A stretch of 64,000 nt of DNA from an uncultured Collinsella sp. (lineage in GTDB: Bacteria > Actinomycetota > Coriobacteriia > Coriobacteriales > Coriobacteriaceae), in contig CAAFZX010000022.1 of the NCBI GenBank assembly GCA_900767675.1, positions 124,001 to 188,000 of the forward strand, read 5' to 3'. Below the pieces are notes generated by a model that searched no databases, was not told the origin of the DNA, and was given only the letters and a program-made list of their open reading frames with translations. The position numbers and the translations under genes are program-made. Below, piece after piece: positions 1 to 9,133 of the stretch. Position 1 is the first letter of the stretch, and each line of letters opens with the position of its first letter.

Positions 1-1510
1 GCGCGGCATCTGCCCGGGCGTTTGCGATGGCCTGCTCTTGCTCGCGGCGTGCCTTGTCCTGCGCGGTGATCTTTTCGCGCAGCTCGCGCTGACGCGTCGC
101 GGCGGCTGTCTTCGCCGTCTGCAGCTCGTCGCGCGCGGCATCGGCTTCGGTCGTCACGGCTTGGTGCGCGCGTTTTGCGTCGGCGATAGGGGCTTGAGCC
201 TGCTCGACGGCCTGCTCGGCTGCGGCAAGCGAGTGCTCAAGGTCGGCGGTGATGCGCGGGACATCTTCTTCGGCTTTACGCAGGGCATCTGCCGTGTCGG
301 AGATCTGCATCGAGAGCTCGCTGGTGCGCACCGTATAGTTGGCAGGATTTGCCGAGGGATTGCGTTGCAGCTCGGCATACTCATGACGCAGCGTCTCGAG
401 CTGGGCGCGCGTGGCGTCGACGGTTTGTTGTGCGGCGGCAATGCCGGCGTCTCGCTCGGCCTTCACCTTGTCGCGGATGCGCTTGGAATCCTCAAGACGT
501 CGAACGAGGCGGTTGCCGGTCTCGCGCGAGCTCGCCTCGCGGGCCTCCACGGCGTCGAGCGCGGCCTTCAGACGGAGCTCAGTCGCGTCATCCTCTGTCT
601 TCATTTGTTCGAGCTGACCCTTGAGCTCTGTCGCTTTGGAGGCGTGGGCATCACGGTCAATCTCGGCGGCCGCTGCAGTCTTTTGGGCCGTGGCAATCGC
701 CTGGCGCTGGTCGGCGACGATCTGGTCGTAGCGGCCTGCGATATCCTGGCGCGTCTCGAGCTCCTCGGCCTGATCGGCAATGCGCTGCTCAAGTTCGGCC
801 AGGTGAGCGCGGGCATCGGCAAGTGCCTTTTTCGCGGCGTTCATCTCGCGCATGGCCGAGGCGCCCTGGGCGATAAAGGTGCCCACGGCGTTCGCAGTGT
901 TCGAGACAGCGGTCCCCAGATCGCGGCTCGCGGCGGGGGCGTGCGGGGCGATCGGGCGACCGGTATCAGCGGCGCCAACATCGGTAGTTTGCGGCGCGGC
1001 GATATTGCCGGTGCCGCCTTCGATCACAGAAAAGCCTGCTGCATGCGGGTCGACGGCGTCCGCGCCAATCGTGGGATGTTCGAGCTGCAGAAACGAGGGC
1101 ATAGTGCTGCCCTGGTCGGCAACGGGGGTCTCGCCGGGTACAAAGGTCGAGGCGGCCTCGGCGGCCTCCTCTTCCTCGGCGTCCACGTCAGCGTCGGCTA
1201 CGGCGTCTTTCATCGCTTTGACGGCGTCCATCATAGAGTCCATGACGGCGTCGAGCTCTTCTTCCGAAGAAACCTCGATAGGGCCCGCAGCTTGCGGAGC
1301 GGCATCCTGTACGGGGTGGTCGTCCTGAGCGGGCGCATCGTCGTTTTGCTCGCCGGCATCTTCGGCGCCGGGGGTTTCCGCCGTAGCGCTTTCGTCCAAG
1401 ATGGGGTCGTCGAGGTCAATATCATCGCAGGTCACAGCGTCGGCATCTGCAGTGACGTCTGCGGAATCATCAATATGCTGTTGAGTCTGGGGGTCCAGCT
1501 CGTCTGTCAT
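1..1510 (-). CDS. Acidic, coiled-coil protein of unknown function (C-terminus cut by window edge)
   Basis: The minus strand is open from an ATG at 1510 to the window edge, about 503 codons with no stop. A GAGGAG motif lies 9 bases upstream of this ATG; another ATG at 1516 is too close to it. The first 150 or so residues are low-complexity and acidic (Asp/Glu/Ala runs), followed by a linker rich in Pro and Ala. From about residue 230 on the protein is Ala/Glu/Lys/Arg/Gln-rich with heptad character, which predicts a long coiled coil. I do not recognise a catalytic domain. A filament, scaffold or cell-envelope-associated role is possible but unproven. The rest of the gene lies outside the window. 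The long plus-strand frame over the same DNA has protein-unlike composition and was taken as its shadow. Confidence 0.7.
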   Translation of the reverse strand, partial: MTDELDPQTQQHIDDSADVTADADAVTCDDIDLDDPILDESATAETPGAEDAGEQNDDAPAQDDHPVQDAAPQAAGPIEVSSEEELDAVMDSMMDAVKAMKDAVADADVDAEEEEAAEAASTFVPGETPVADQGSTMPSFLQLEHPTIGADAVDPHAAGFSVIEGGTGNIAAPQTTDVGAADTGRPIAPHAPAASRDLGTAVSNTANAVGTFIAQGASAMREMNAAKKALADARAHLAELEQRIADQAEELETRQDIAGRYDQIVADQRQAIATAQKTAAAAEIDRDAHASKATELKGQLEQMKTEDDATELRLKAALDAVEAREASSRETGNRLVRRLEDSKRIRDKVKAERDAGIAAAQQTVDATRAQLETLRHEYAELQRNPSANPANYTVRTSELSMQISDTADALRKAEEDVPRITADLEHSLAAAEQAVEQAQAPIADAKRAHQAVTTEADAARDELQTAKTAAATRQRELREKITAQDKARREQEQAIANARADAA

Positions 1511-1804
1511 AGGCATGTGCTCCTCATCGTTGTTTGTCACCCTATGATAAAGTCTCGCGCCGACATCCCGCGCGCTGCAGCAAAGTTTCAAAACGTGTTC
1601 GATGGCTCGCGTCGATAGCAAAAACTCGGCCACTTTATCCAGTTTGTACTTGACATTCCCTTCGCCGAAAGACGTTATGCCGTTCGCCTGCCGAGGCCTT
1701 TTCTTTTCACTTGAACCCGTTAAAGTTGCATTTCAGCTTTTGTCGCGTTTATTTGGATGCGCGCAGTCGGCGGGTGCGCCCGTCGCGATTTGAAAGGACT
1801 TTGT

Positions 1805-2605
1805 ATGGGACTTTTCACTGGTAAGACCGTGATCGTCACCGGCGGTGGCAAGGCCACGCTCAAGGACGGCTCCGCCGGCTCCATCGGCTACGGTATCGAT
1901 ATCGCTTTTGCCAAGGAGGGCGCAAACCTCGTCATTACCGGCCGCAACGTTGCCAAGCTCGAGGCTGCCAAGGAATCCCTCGAGGCCGAGTACGGCGTCA
2001 AGGTTCTGCCTGTTCAGGCCGATGTCTCGGCTGGTCAGGACAACGAGGCCGTCGTCCAGAACGTCATCGACAAGGCCATTGAGGAGTTCGGCCGCATCGA
2101 CGCCGTCGTCAACAATGCTCAGGCCAGCGCTTCGGGCGTGACGATCGCCGATCACACCATGGACCAGTTTAACCTGGCCATTTATTCCGGTCTGTATGCC
2201 ACCTATCTGTACATGCAGAAGGCCTACCCGCACCTGAAGGAGACCAAGGGCTCCGTGGTCAACTTTGCTTCGGGCGCCGGCCTGTTTGGCAACTATGGCC
2301 AGTGCAGCTACGCCGCTGCCAAGGAGGGCATCCGCGGTCTGACCCGCGTCGCTGCCAACGAGTGGGGCAAGGACGGCATCAACGTCAATATCGTTTGCCC
2401 GCTTGCTTGGACCGCCGCGCTCGAGAACTTCCAGGATGCCTATCCCGAGGCGTTCAAGGCCAACGTCCACATGCCGCCGGCGGGTCACTACGGCGACGTC
2501 GAGAAGGAAATCGGCCGCGTTGTCGTTCAGCTCTGCGGTCCCGACTTTAAGTATATGAACGGCGAGACCGTCACCCTCGAGGGTGGCATGGGCCAGCGTC
2601 CTTAG
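1805..2605 (+). CDS. SDR-family NAD(P)-dependent oxidoreductase, hydroxysteroid-dehydrogenase-like
   Basis: This 266-residue protein is a classical short-chain dehydrogenase, a cytoplasmic oxidoreductase acting on a hydroxyl or carbonyl group. Visible are the Gly-rich Rossmann start (TGGG at 12-15, then GSIGYGI after an insertion), the NNA motif near 103 (here NNAQ instead of NNAG), Ser156, and the catalytic Tyr169/Lys173 pair in YAAAK. The start ATG follows a GAAAGGA ribosome-binding site. The longer Gly-rich loop and the overall wording remind me of the 12-alpha-hydroxysteroid dehydrogenase group of gut Coriobacteriia such as Eggerthella, but this is from memory. The substrate cannot be fixed from sequence; other SDR substrates remain possible. 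It stands alone, followed by a palindromic repeat that may end transcription. Confidence 0.88.
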   Translation: MGLFTGKTVIVTGGGKATLKDGSAGSIGYGIDIAFAKEGANLVITGRNVAKLEAAKESLEAEYGVKVLPVQADVSAGQDNEAVVQNVIDKAIEEFGRIDAVVNNAQASASGVTIADHTMDQFNLAIYSGLYATYLYMQKAYPHLKETKGSVVNFASGAGLFGNYGQCSYAAAKEGIRGLTRVAANEWGKDGINVNIVCPLAWTAALENFQDAYPEAFKANVHMPPAGHYGDVEKEIGRVVVQLCGPDFKYMNGETVTLEGGMGQRP

Positions 2606-2608
2606 GGG

Positions 2609-2776
2609 TTCCGCCGTTCTACCGAACGGCGGACCGGCCGACGCTGCGCGGGCCGCATTTGGACAATCTGCCGTTCAATTTCAAGGGCGCGACCAGAAGG
2701 TCAGCGCCCTTTCATTTCACGGCACCTTGTCTCAAATGCGACCCGCTCGCTGACGTTGCCAAAATATCGGCGTTGC
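2609..2776. repeat. Diverged intergenic repeat, copy 1, starting with a perfect 9-bp hairpin
   Basis: It opens with the arms CCGCCGTTC (2611-2619) and GAACGGCGG (2624-2632) around a 4-base loop, just 3' of the SDR gene. The same hairpin, with similar sequence about 135 bases further on (GCTCGCTGACGTTGCC against GCTCGCTGTCGGTGCC), recurs at 58003-58170, also directly 3' of a gene. The hairpin may act as a transcription terminator although no T-run follows. Confidence 0.6.
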
Positions 2777-2804
2777 CGTGGCTGGTAAATAGCTCCACCC
2801 ATCG

Positions 2805-2944
2805 GGGACGTACTTAAATGAGTGCCCGCAGAATGAAAGTGGATAATCTCCCGTTTTTGGGCTGTGCTTTGGGCAAAAGTGGGAGATTATCCACGCTCAT
2901 CCGGTAAGCGTCCAAAAATCCACGCTCATTTGCCGTGTCCCTGC
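2805..2944. repeat. Nested inverted-repeat element upstream of tgt
   Basis: A perfect 14-bp inverted repeat, GTGGATAATCTCCC (2839-2852) and its complement (2881-2894), is enclosed by an outer imperfect one: GGGGAC..AAATGAGTG near 2806-2826 against CGCTCATTT..GTCCC near 2925-2942. No ORF fits it. It looks like a non-autonomous palindromic repeat rather than a regulatory leader, because it ends before the tgt promoter. Confidence 0.55.
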
Positions 2945-2998
2945 CGTATCCTCCTCGCGCCAGTTTCTGTCGAGTCGGTGCTTCTGGCGGGTTGCCCG

Positions 2999-3004
2999 TA
3001 TAAT
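2999..3004 (+). promoter_or_regulatory. Consensus -10 box of the tgt promoter
   Basis: TATAAT lies 38 bases upstream of the tgt start codon. No good -35 hexamer is seen 17 bases upstream, so this is a partial promoter call. Confidence 0.5.
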
Positions 3005-3041
3005 GGTTTGCGTATGAACCGCAACCAAGGAGTTCCAGTTT

Positions 3042-4181
<1,140 letters not shown>

Positions 4182-4329
4182 GAGCGGCGTGGGCGCCTGC
4201 AGAGCGCGGGCAACGGCAAGGGCGAGCGCCGGCCGGTCATCGCGTTCGCTAAGATCGTCTGCGCGACCGCTGACCGATAGCTTGCAAGCACTTGATGCAT
4301 CGTGGGTACCATACCGAATAGTTGATGTT

Positions 4330-4371
4330 CGGGCGGGTGTTTGGCGCATGGCGTCGACCCCGCCCGTTTTC
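4330..4371 (+). terminator. Rho-independent terminator after tgt
   Basis: The arms CGGGCGG (4330-4336) and CCGCCCG (4360-4366) are followed by TTTTCTTTTT. The loop is long at 23 bases. Confidence 0.5.
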
Positions 4372-4392
4372 TTTTTCTCGATAGGAGTACCC

Positions 4393-5151
4393 ATGATTAA
4401 GAACGAGAATGTTGAGGGCGAGCCGGCCTACGACGAGACGTACCGCCGCGGCCCCGTGGTCATGCGCGGCCCCATGATTCCTAAGGACAATACGTACGCC
4501 AACCTGCTGGCGCCCGAGGAGTCGACCGACTGGCTGCATGCTGATCCGTGGCGTGTGCTGCGCATTCAGGCAGAGTTTGTCGACGGCTTTGGCGCGCTTG
4601 CCGAGCTCGGGCCCGCGGTGACCATCTTCGGCAGCGCCCGCACGCCCAAGACCGATCCGCTCTACAAGGCGGCGCGTACCGTCGGGCGCAAGATTGCGCA
4701 ACGTGGCGTGGCGGTCATCACCGGTGGCGGCCCCGGCATCATGGAAGCGGCTAACAGAGGAGCGGCGAGTGTCAACGGCAAGTCAGTTGGCCTGGGCATT
4801 GAATTGCCACACGAGCATGGGCTCAATAAATACGTGAACCTCGGCATGGACTTCCGTTACTTCTTTGTGCGCAAGACCATGTTCGTCAAATACAGCTCGG
4901 GCGCCATCGTGTTTCCCGGTGGTTTTGGCACGCTTGACGAGATGTTCGAGGTACTCACGCTGGTGCAGACGCACAAGGTCAAGCGCATGCCGCTTGTGCT
5001 GGTGGGTACCGAGTACTGGCAGGGCCTATTCGACTGGCTCAACGGCCCGGTGATGGATGCCGGTATGATCAGCCCGCTCGATCCCGAGCTCGTACACATC
5101 ACCGACGACCTCAACGAAGCCGTCGACATTGCCCTAAGTGGGCTGATGTAG
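4393..5151 (+). CDS. LOG-family (TIGR00730) Rossmann-fold protein
   Basis: The 252-residue protein carries the two signature motifs of the LOG/YgdH family: GGGPGIMEAANRGA in the first half and PGGFGTLDEMFE in the second. Family members hydrolyse nucleoside 5'-monophosphates, releasing the base and ribose 5-phosphate; in plants and some actinobacteria they activate cytokinins. An N-terminal extension of about 80 residues precedes the Rossmann core. The start ATG has AGGAG 7 bases upstream. A longer in-frame extension upstream crosses the tgt terminator and was rejected. The natural substrate here is unknown; nucleotide salvage is the conservative guess. Confidence 0.88.
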   Translation: MIKNENVEGEPAYDETYRRGPVVMRGPMIPKDNTYANLLAPEESTDWLHADPWRVLRIQAEFVDGFGALAELGPAVTIFGSARTPKTDPLYKAARTVGRKIAQRGVAVITGGGPGIMEAANRGAASVNGKSVGLGIELPHEHGLNKYVNLGMDFRYFFVRKTMFVKYSSGAIVFPGGFGTLDEMFEVLTLVQTHKVKRMPLVLVGTEYWQGLFDWLNGPVMDAGMISPLDPELVHITDDLNEAVDIALSGLM

Positions 5152-5184
5152 GGCGAGCGTGCCTGTTGTTGTAGTAATGAGAAC

Positions 5185-5216
5185 GGCAGATTGATGCTAT
5201 TTAACATCAGTCTGCC
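5185..5216 (+). promoter_or_regulatory. Operator-like palindrome upstream of the relB-yafQ pair
   Basis: The arms GGCAGATTGATG (5185-5196) and CATCAGTCTGCC (5205-5216) are complementary except for one base, with an 8-base centre. It sits about 50 bases before the antitoxin start. DinJ/RelB-type antitoxins usually bind such palindromes to repress their own operon, so this is probably the autoregulatory site. Confidence 0.65.
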
Positions 5217-5265
5217 ATCTATACTGGGTATACTGATGCAAAAGACGAGGGCGAGGAGGTCGCGT

Positions 5266-5565
5266 ATGTCTACTGCAACGGTTAAGCCTACGACGGTTCG
5301 CATCGAAGAAGGGCTCAAGGAACAGGCGACTGAGTTCTTGGATACGGTTGGCCTGAGTCTCAATTCGTATCTCAACCTTGCTGTTCGACAGCTGGTAAAT
5401 CAACGAAAGATTCCTTTTGAGATCGTAGGAAGGGCGGAGGTGCCCAACGAAGCGACGAGACGCGCCATGGTGATTGCCGAGGCTCATGAGTTGGGGATTC
5501 TGCCAGACGACAGCCCGTCATTCAATAACGCTGATGAGCTCATATCATTCCTCGATGAGGACTAG
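5266..5565 (+). CDS. RelB/DinJ-family antitoxin
   Basis: This 99-residue protein should neutralise the toxin encoded 2 bases downstream and repress the operon. The N-terminal ribbon-helix-helix can be read in residues 5-50 (TVRIEEGLKEQA.., then a helix ending in the NSYLNLAVRQLV region), typical of RelB/DinJ. The C-terminal part (about 60-99) is the acidic, flexible toxin-wrapping tail. The start was chosen at the ATG after GAGGAGG; 25 more in-frame codons upstream run through the operator and are unlikely to be translated. The pairing with a YafQ-like gene supports the call. Confidence 0.88.
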   Translation: MSTATVKPTTVRIEEGLKEQATEFLDTVGLSLNSYLNLAVRQLVNQRKIPFEIVGRAEVPNEATRRAMVIAEAHELGILPDDSPSFNNADELISFLDED

Positions 5566-5567
5566 CG

Positions 5568-5876
5568 ATGTTCGAGATTAAAGTCGAGGCTCAGTTTAAG
5601 GCGGATTACAAACGGACGATGCGCATCCATCCGCAACTAAAAACCGAGTTTAAGGCGGCAGTCGCAGAGCTTGCAGCTCATGGCTCGCTTCCCGCGGAAT
5701 ATGGTGCCCACGAGCTTTCAAACCCGGGCGGCAATTACAACGGCCACATCGATTTCCATCTATCCGATGGCTTGGTCGATGTGGTCGTTCTTTACTTGCC
5801 GCATAAGACTAATCCTGTGATCCGGCTGGTCAGAATGGGCTCGCATGAGGAGCTGTTCCAGGGTCCGCTGGGCTGA
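5568..5876 (+). CDS. YafQ-family mRNA interferase toxin (RelE/ParE superfamily)
   Basis: At 102 residues it matches the usual length of YafQ, a ribosome-dependent endoribonuclease that cuts mRNA in the A site. Family features visible are the N-terminal helix hairpin (KADYKRTMR), HIDFHLSDG, and the C-terminal GSHEELF, which contains the catalytic His and Phe of the family. It starts 2 bases after the antitoxin stop, so the two are translationally linked. Nothing suggests decay of the toxin. A 63-bp hairpin repeat follows 16 bases downstream and may terminate the operon. Confidence 0.9.
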   Translation: MFEIKVEAQFKADYKRTMRIHPQLKTEFKAAVAELAAHGSLPAEYGAHELSNPGGNYNGHIDFHLSDGLVDVVVLYLPHKTNPVIRLVRMGSHEELFQGPLG

Positions 5877-5891
5877 TCGCCGATTTCTAAG

Positions 5892-5954
5892 TTGCGGTGG
5901 AATAGGGATTGATTTGCGGCTGATAAGCCAAAAACAGTCCCTATTTCACCGCAA
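5892..5954. repeat. 63-bp hairpin repeat, copy A
   Basis: TTGCGGTGGAATAGGGATTG is mirrored by CAGTCCCTATTTCACCGCAA, with two mismatches between arms. It is nearly identical to the copy at 9458-9520 (two differences over 63 bp) and related to copies at 12731-12793 and 55156-55217. It lies between the yafQ stop and the convergent helicase gene, and overlaps the helicase stop codon. Confidence 0.85.
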
Positions 5955-8925
5955 GTGATGGGGATGTCCCGCTTGTTGATGCAGCTTTCGGTTCTCCTCT
6001 TCGCTGGATTTCGTCCAAAAGCTCGGCGGCAACTTCGCTGCTTTTGAAACGAATGCTGCAATCCTCATTCTTGGGAAAAGCCAGTAATGGAATGGTTCCG
6101 TACCAGACGGTTTCCTCGTCAATCACTGCCGCGCACAAACGCCCTTCAGTTTTGACGGAATAGTCGATGCCCATTTCGGCAAAGACCGCCTTCGCGTCAT
6201 CGCGCGGAGTTGAGGCAACGATTATCTCAATGCTAATTCCTCGAGTCATGGAGCTGGTGAGTGAATCCTTGAGTTTCGTAAGGCATGCGGAAGATGCATA
6301 GGGGGCGGCGATGAAAACGTTCTTCGTGGCATTGACGATATCTTTGTTTAGGGTCTCAAGGAAATGCGAAGAGTCAATTAGAATGTTTGCCTCGGCTTGG
6401 CTGGCGTCTTTCGCTACATAAACCTCGTACCCGAGCTTGGCGTAGGTCTTGAGTCTTTTCTGGTACATTCGGGCGAGCATGGGTATCGACAGGTCAACGT
6501 AGTCGAATATCTCAACCCGCCGCTTGCCCTCGTGACTTCTATGCAGTCTGCCCGCCTGCTGCGTGATGCTGCCGTCCCACGATATCGGCGTGGCAATGAG
6601 GAGAGTGTCAAGGTAGGACAGATCGAAGCCCTCGCCCAGAAGGCTTTCGGTGGCGACGATGATTCGATGTTCGTGTTCGAAGCAGGGAAGACTGTTCAGT
6701 ATCGCTTTTCTTTCTTTGGCGTCGATTTCCCCGGTCAGGAGAATGGGTTCGTGTCCTCGGTCTTTAAGCAGCCTGAACAGCTCCTCGGCATGCTTTTTCC
6801 TTTTAGACAGCACGAGCGGATGCCGACCGTTTGACGCAGCTTCAAGAGCGTCGTTGACAATCAATTCGTTTCTAGCTGCATGCGTGCACAGCAGGTCGAG
6901 AATCTGATTGAAGCTTGCGCCCGGCTCGTAGGCGGGTAGTCGAATTCCGGTAAAACGAGGCCGTACGATGCGATGGATGCCCTGCTGGATTGCTTGCTTT
7001 TTTGGATCTATGACATAGCGAAGTGGGCCGCAGAGCATAAAGAGCGCCCGCGTGAGACCGTCGGAGCGCTCGGGCGTCGCGGAAAGGCCGTATACGTATT
7101 TGGCCGGGGCAGACTTGAGAACAAGCTCGAGCTGTGGCGCGGCGGCATGGTGACATTCGTCGCAGATAATGAGACCGTAATTGCGAACGAGCTGCTTGGC
7201 TATCGGCTCTCCGGTTTGGCGGTCTTTGCCAGACAGCGATTGAAACGAAGCGACGTCGACGAGGCCACTTACGGCGGTTTTGCCCCCTCCTATTTGTCCG
7301 ATGACCGGAGGCTGTCTTTTGCTGATTCGTCCTTTTGGAGTTCGGACGGGTTCTCTGTTGTCCGTAATGTCGAGGAACTGCTCGAGCTGAGATCTCCATT
7401 GAGCTATGAGCGCGGTCTTGGGAACGATGACAAGCGTTGGAAGGCCAATGGCGGCAATAAGGTAAGCCCCAATGACTGTTTTACCGAAGCCTGTCGGCGC
7501 GGACATGATTCCATCTTCGTATCCAAGTAGCTGCTCAGCGGCGATTTGCTGTTCAGGGCGAAGGGCGCCTTTAAATGTCATCACAATTTGATTGCCGGAT
7601 TTGCGTTCGTCTGAATAGTGGGCAGTAACGCCGGTTTCTCGGAGCAGCTGCTCAAGCTGAGTTTTGCAGCCCCGGGGAATCGCAACATAACCATCTCTCA
7701 GTTCGCTGAGGTCTATAAGTCGCGGTTTACCGAATACCGATTGATGCATGGCTTGTGCTCGATAGAATTCTGGGTTGGCGAATGTTGCGAGCCCGCGGAT
7801 TTCCATTTGAGCTGCAGGACTCAGAGACTTTTCGGGGATGTAGAGCATATCGGCTTGCGTGACGGGCAGCGATGAAGGAAAGTCCCGCGATGTGAGCGGT
7901 AGCCGCTTTCGTGGTTTTTGGGCATATCGTTTGGTCTTGTTTGCGACCGTAACTGTTGCTAGCCCGTGTGGGTTGTCCCCAGTGGTCTCGATCAGATTTT
8001 GCACTGTCGAGCGCGGAATCAGCTGGACTTGCGACAGATAAAGCCATTGGTCGGGAAAGGGCTCGAATTGTTCGTCTACAAATACGCTGTTTCCTTCACG
8101 TTGTGCCTTGCCTTGAAAGGGAAGTGCGATGAGGTTTCCGAAGCCTCCATCGGGAATAGTGTCCTGAGCGGGTAGCATTCGATCAAAGGCCTCGAACGTG
8201 ATTGTCTTATTAAGCGCCGCAGCTTCGGTTATAAGGCAACTTCCAAACTCTCTGGCAGCCTTTGCGCTGATTGGCTCGAGAAAGAAAAACCAGATGTGTG
8301 CGCCGTTGCCGGACCTTGAGCGCTCGACGGCGGCGTTAATGTTCCGTCGTTTTGCAACAAGCCGTACGACATTTGTTGCCTCTTTCCAGTCTGCTTTGTC
8401 AAAATCGATGACGAGAACTTTCGTATTGCAGTTCTTGTCGAGTACATATTGCCCGAGGACATCGCGGAACCGGTCATCGTTGCCTTTAAAGTGAGCAATG
8501 ATTGCGGCATCGCTTAATTCGGGGAAGACGCGATTGTGGCATTCTGTGCATTTGACTTTTTGATGGGCTACTTTGGGACAAATTCCCGGCTTCCACTCGT
8601 TTGCGCAAGCGGGCGTATAGCCGATGCCCCCGTCTTTTCTGCGATATCCATGAGCGTAAACATCTTTACGCCCGGTAAAGAGGCTGCGAAAGAGCTCGAG
8701 TTTGTCACGTGCTGGGCTCGCACTGGTGACGATGCCCTCGATTTGTGCTCGTTCATCGAACAAAGCGCCGGCTTCTTCCCACTCTTCAAGTGTGGCGTAG
8801 CGTACGTCTGAACCGTTGTTGCAAATGACGATTTGTCGGTGTGGGTCTGCGGTGTGCGCAATCGTCTGATCGTATTTAAATTGTGCGGTCCCAAAGAGGG
8901 CGTATTGATGCATGGTGTTGCCCAT
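5941..8925 (-). CDS. TOTE-type primase-helicase (archaeo-eukaryotic primase + SF2 helicase + PLD-like domain)
   Basis: The 994-residue protein joins three modules. Residues about 75-300 form an archaeo-eukaryotic primase like that of TOTE conflict systems: a Cys cluster (C107, C116, C126, C129), an acidic VIDFD motif near 172-176, and SRSGNGAHIWF near 203-213. Residues about 455-830 are a superfamily 2 helicase with APTGFGKT (Walker A, near 480), CDECHH, GLSATPERSDG and QQAGRLHR. The C-terminus looks like a phospholipase-D nuclease fold, but the expected H-x-K of the HKD motif reads R-x-C in GRLCAAVIDEETVWYGT, so that domain is probably inactive. The last residues and the stop codon lie inside a hairpin repeat. 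No clear ribosome-binding site precedes the ATG, and the frame stays open 51 codons upstream with no ATG, GTG or TTG. Likely role: defence against invading DNA (inference). Confidence 0.85.
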   Translation of the reverse strand: MGNTMHQYALFGTAQFKYDQTIAHTADPHRQIVICNNGSDVRYATLEEWEEAGALFDERAQIEGIVTSASPARDKLELFRSLFTGRKDVYAHGYRRKDGGIGYTPACANEWKPGICPKVAHQKVKCTECHNRVFPELSDAAIIAHFKGNDDRFRDVLGQYVLDKNCNTKVLVIDFDKADWKEATNVVRLVAKRRNINAAVERSRSGNGAHIWFFFLEPISAKAAREFGSCLITEAAALNKTITFEAFDRMLPAQDTIPDGGFGNLIALPFQGKAQREGNSVFVDEQFEPFPDQWLYLSQVQLIPRSTVQNLIETTGDNPHGLATVTVANKTKRYAQKPRKRLPLTSRDFPSSLPVTQADMLYIPEKSLSPAAQMEIRGLATFANPEFYRAQAMHQSVFGKPRLIDLSELRDGYVAIPRGCKTQLEQLLRETGVTAHYSDERKSGNQIVMTFKGALRPEQQIAAEQLLGYEDGIMSAPTGFGKTVIGAYLIAAIGLPTLVIVPKTALIAQWRSQLEQFLDITDNREPVRTPKGRISKRQPPVIGQIGGGKTAVSGLVDVASFQSLSGKDRQTGEPIAKQLVRNYGLIICDECHHAAAPQLELVLKSAPAKYVYGLSATPERSDGLTRALFMLCGPLRYVIDPKKQAIQQGIHRIVRPRFTGIRLPAYEPGASFNQILDLLCTHAARNELIVNDALEAASNGRHPLVLSKRKKHAEELFRLLKDRGHEPILLTGEIDAKERKAILNSLPCFEHEHRIIVATESLLGEGFDLSYLDTLLIATPISWDGSITQQAGRLHRSHEGKRRVEIFDYVDLSIPMLARMYQKRLKTYAKLGYEVYVAKDASQAEANILIDSSHFLETLNKDIVNATKNVFIAAPYASSACLTKLKDSLTSSMTRGISIEIIVASTPRDDAKAVFAEMGIDYSVKTEGRLCAAVIDEETVWYGTIPLLAFPKNEDCSIRFKSSEVAAELLDEIQRRGEPKAASTSGTSPSLAVK

Positions 8926-9133
8926 TTGAATGCCATTCTTGTGTTGGAGTTGCTGAGACGAGGGTACGGCATTGCGACTTCTTGGGATATATAATTTCGA
9001 TTCAAGTTCGCTAATGGTGAGGGATTGCTCCGCGAGTGGCTTTCGGTCGATGCCAAGGCGCGCGACGGCCCTTGGTAATCAGGATTTGCGGTTATGTGGG
9101 CAGCCGGAGGCGTAAAGAGCGGGCTTCATCCGA

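Noticed and set aside
38..1618. Long plus-strand open frame of 526 codons
   Set aside because: Its translation is rich in Arg, Gly, Leu and Cys with no domain pattern, whereas the opposite strand reads as a regular coiled-coil protein with ribosome-binding site. It is a high-GC shadow.
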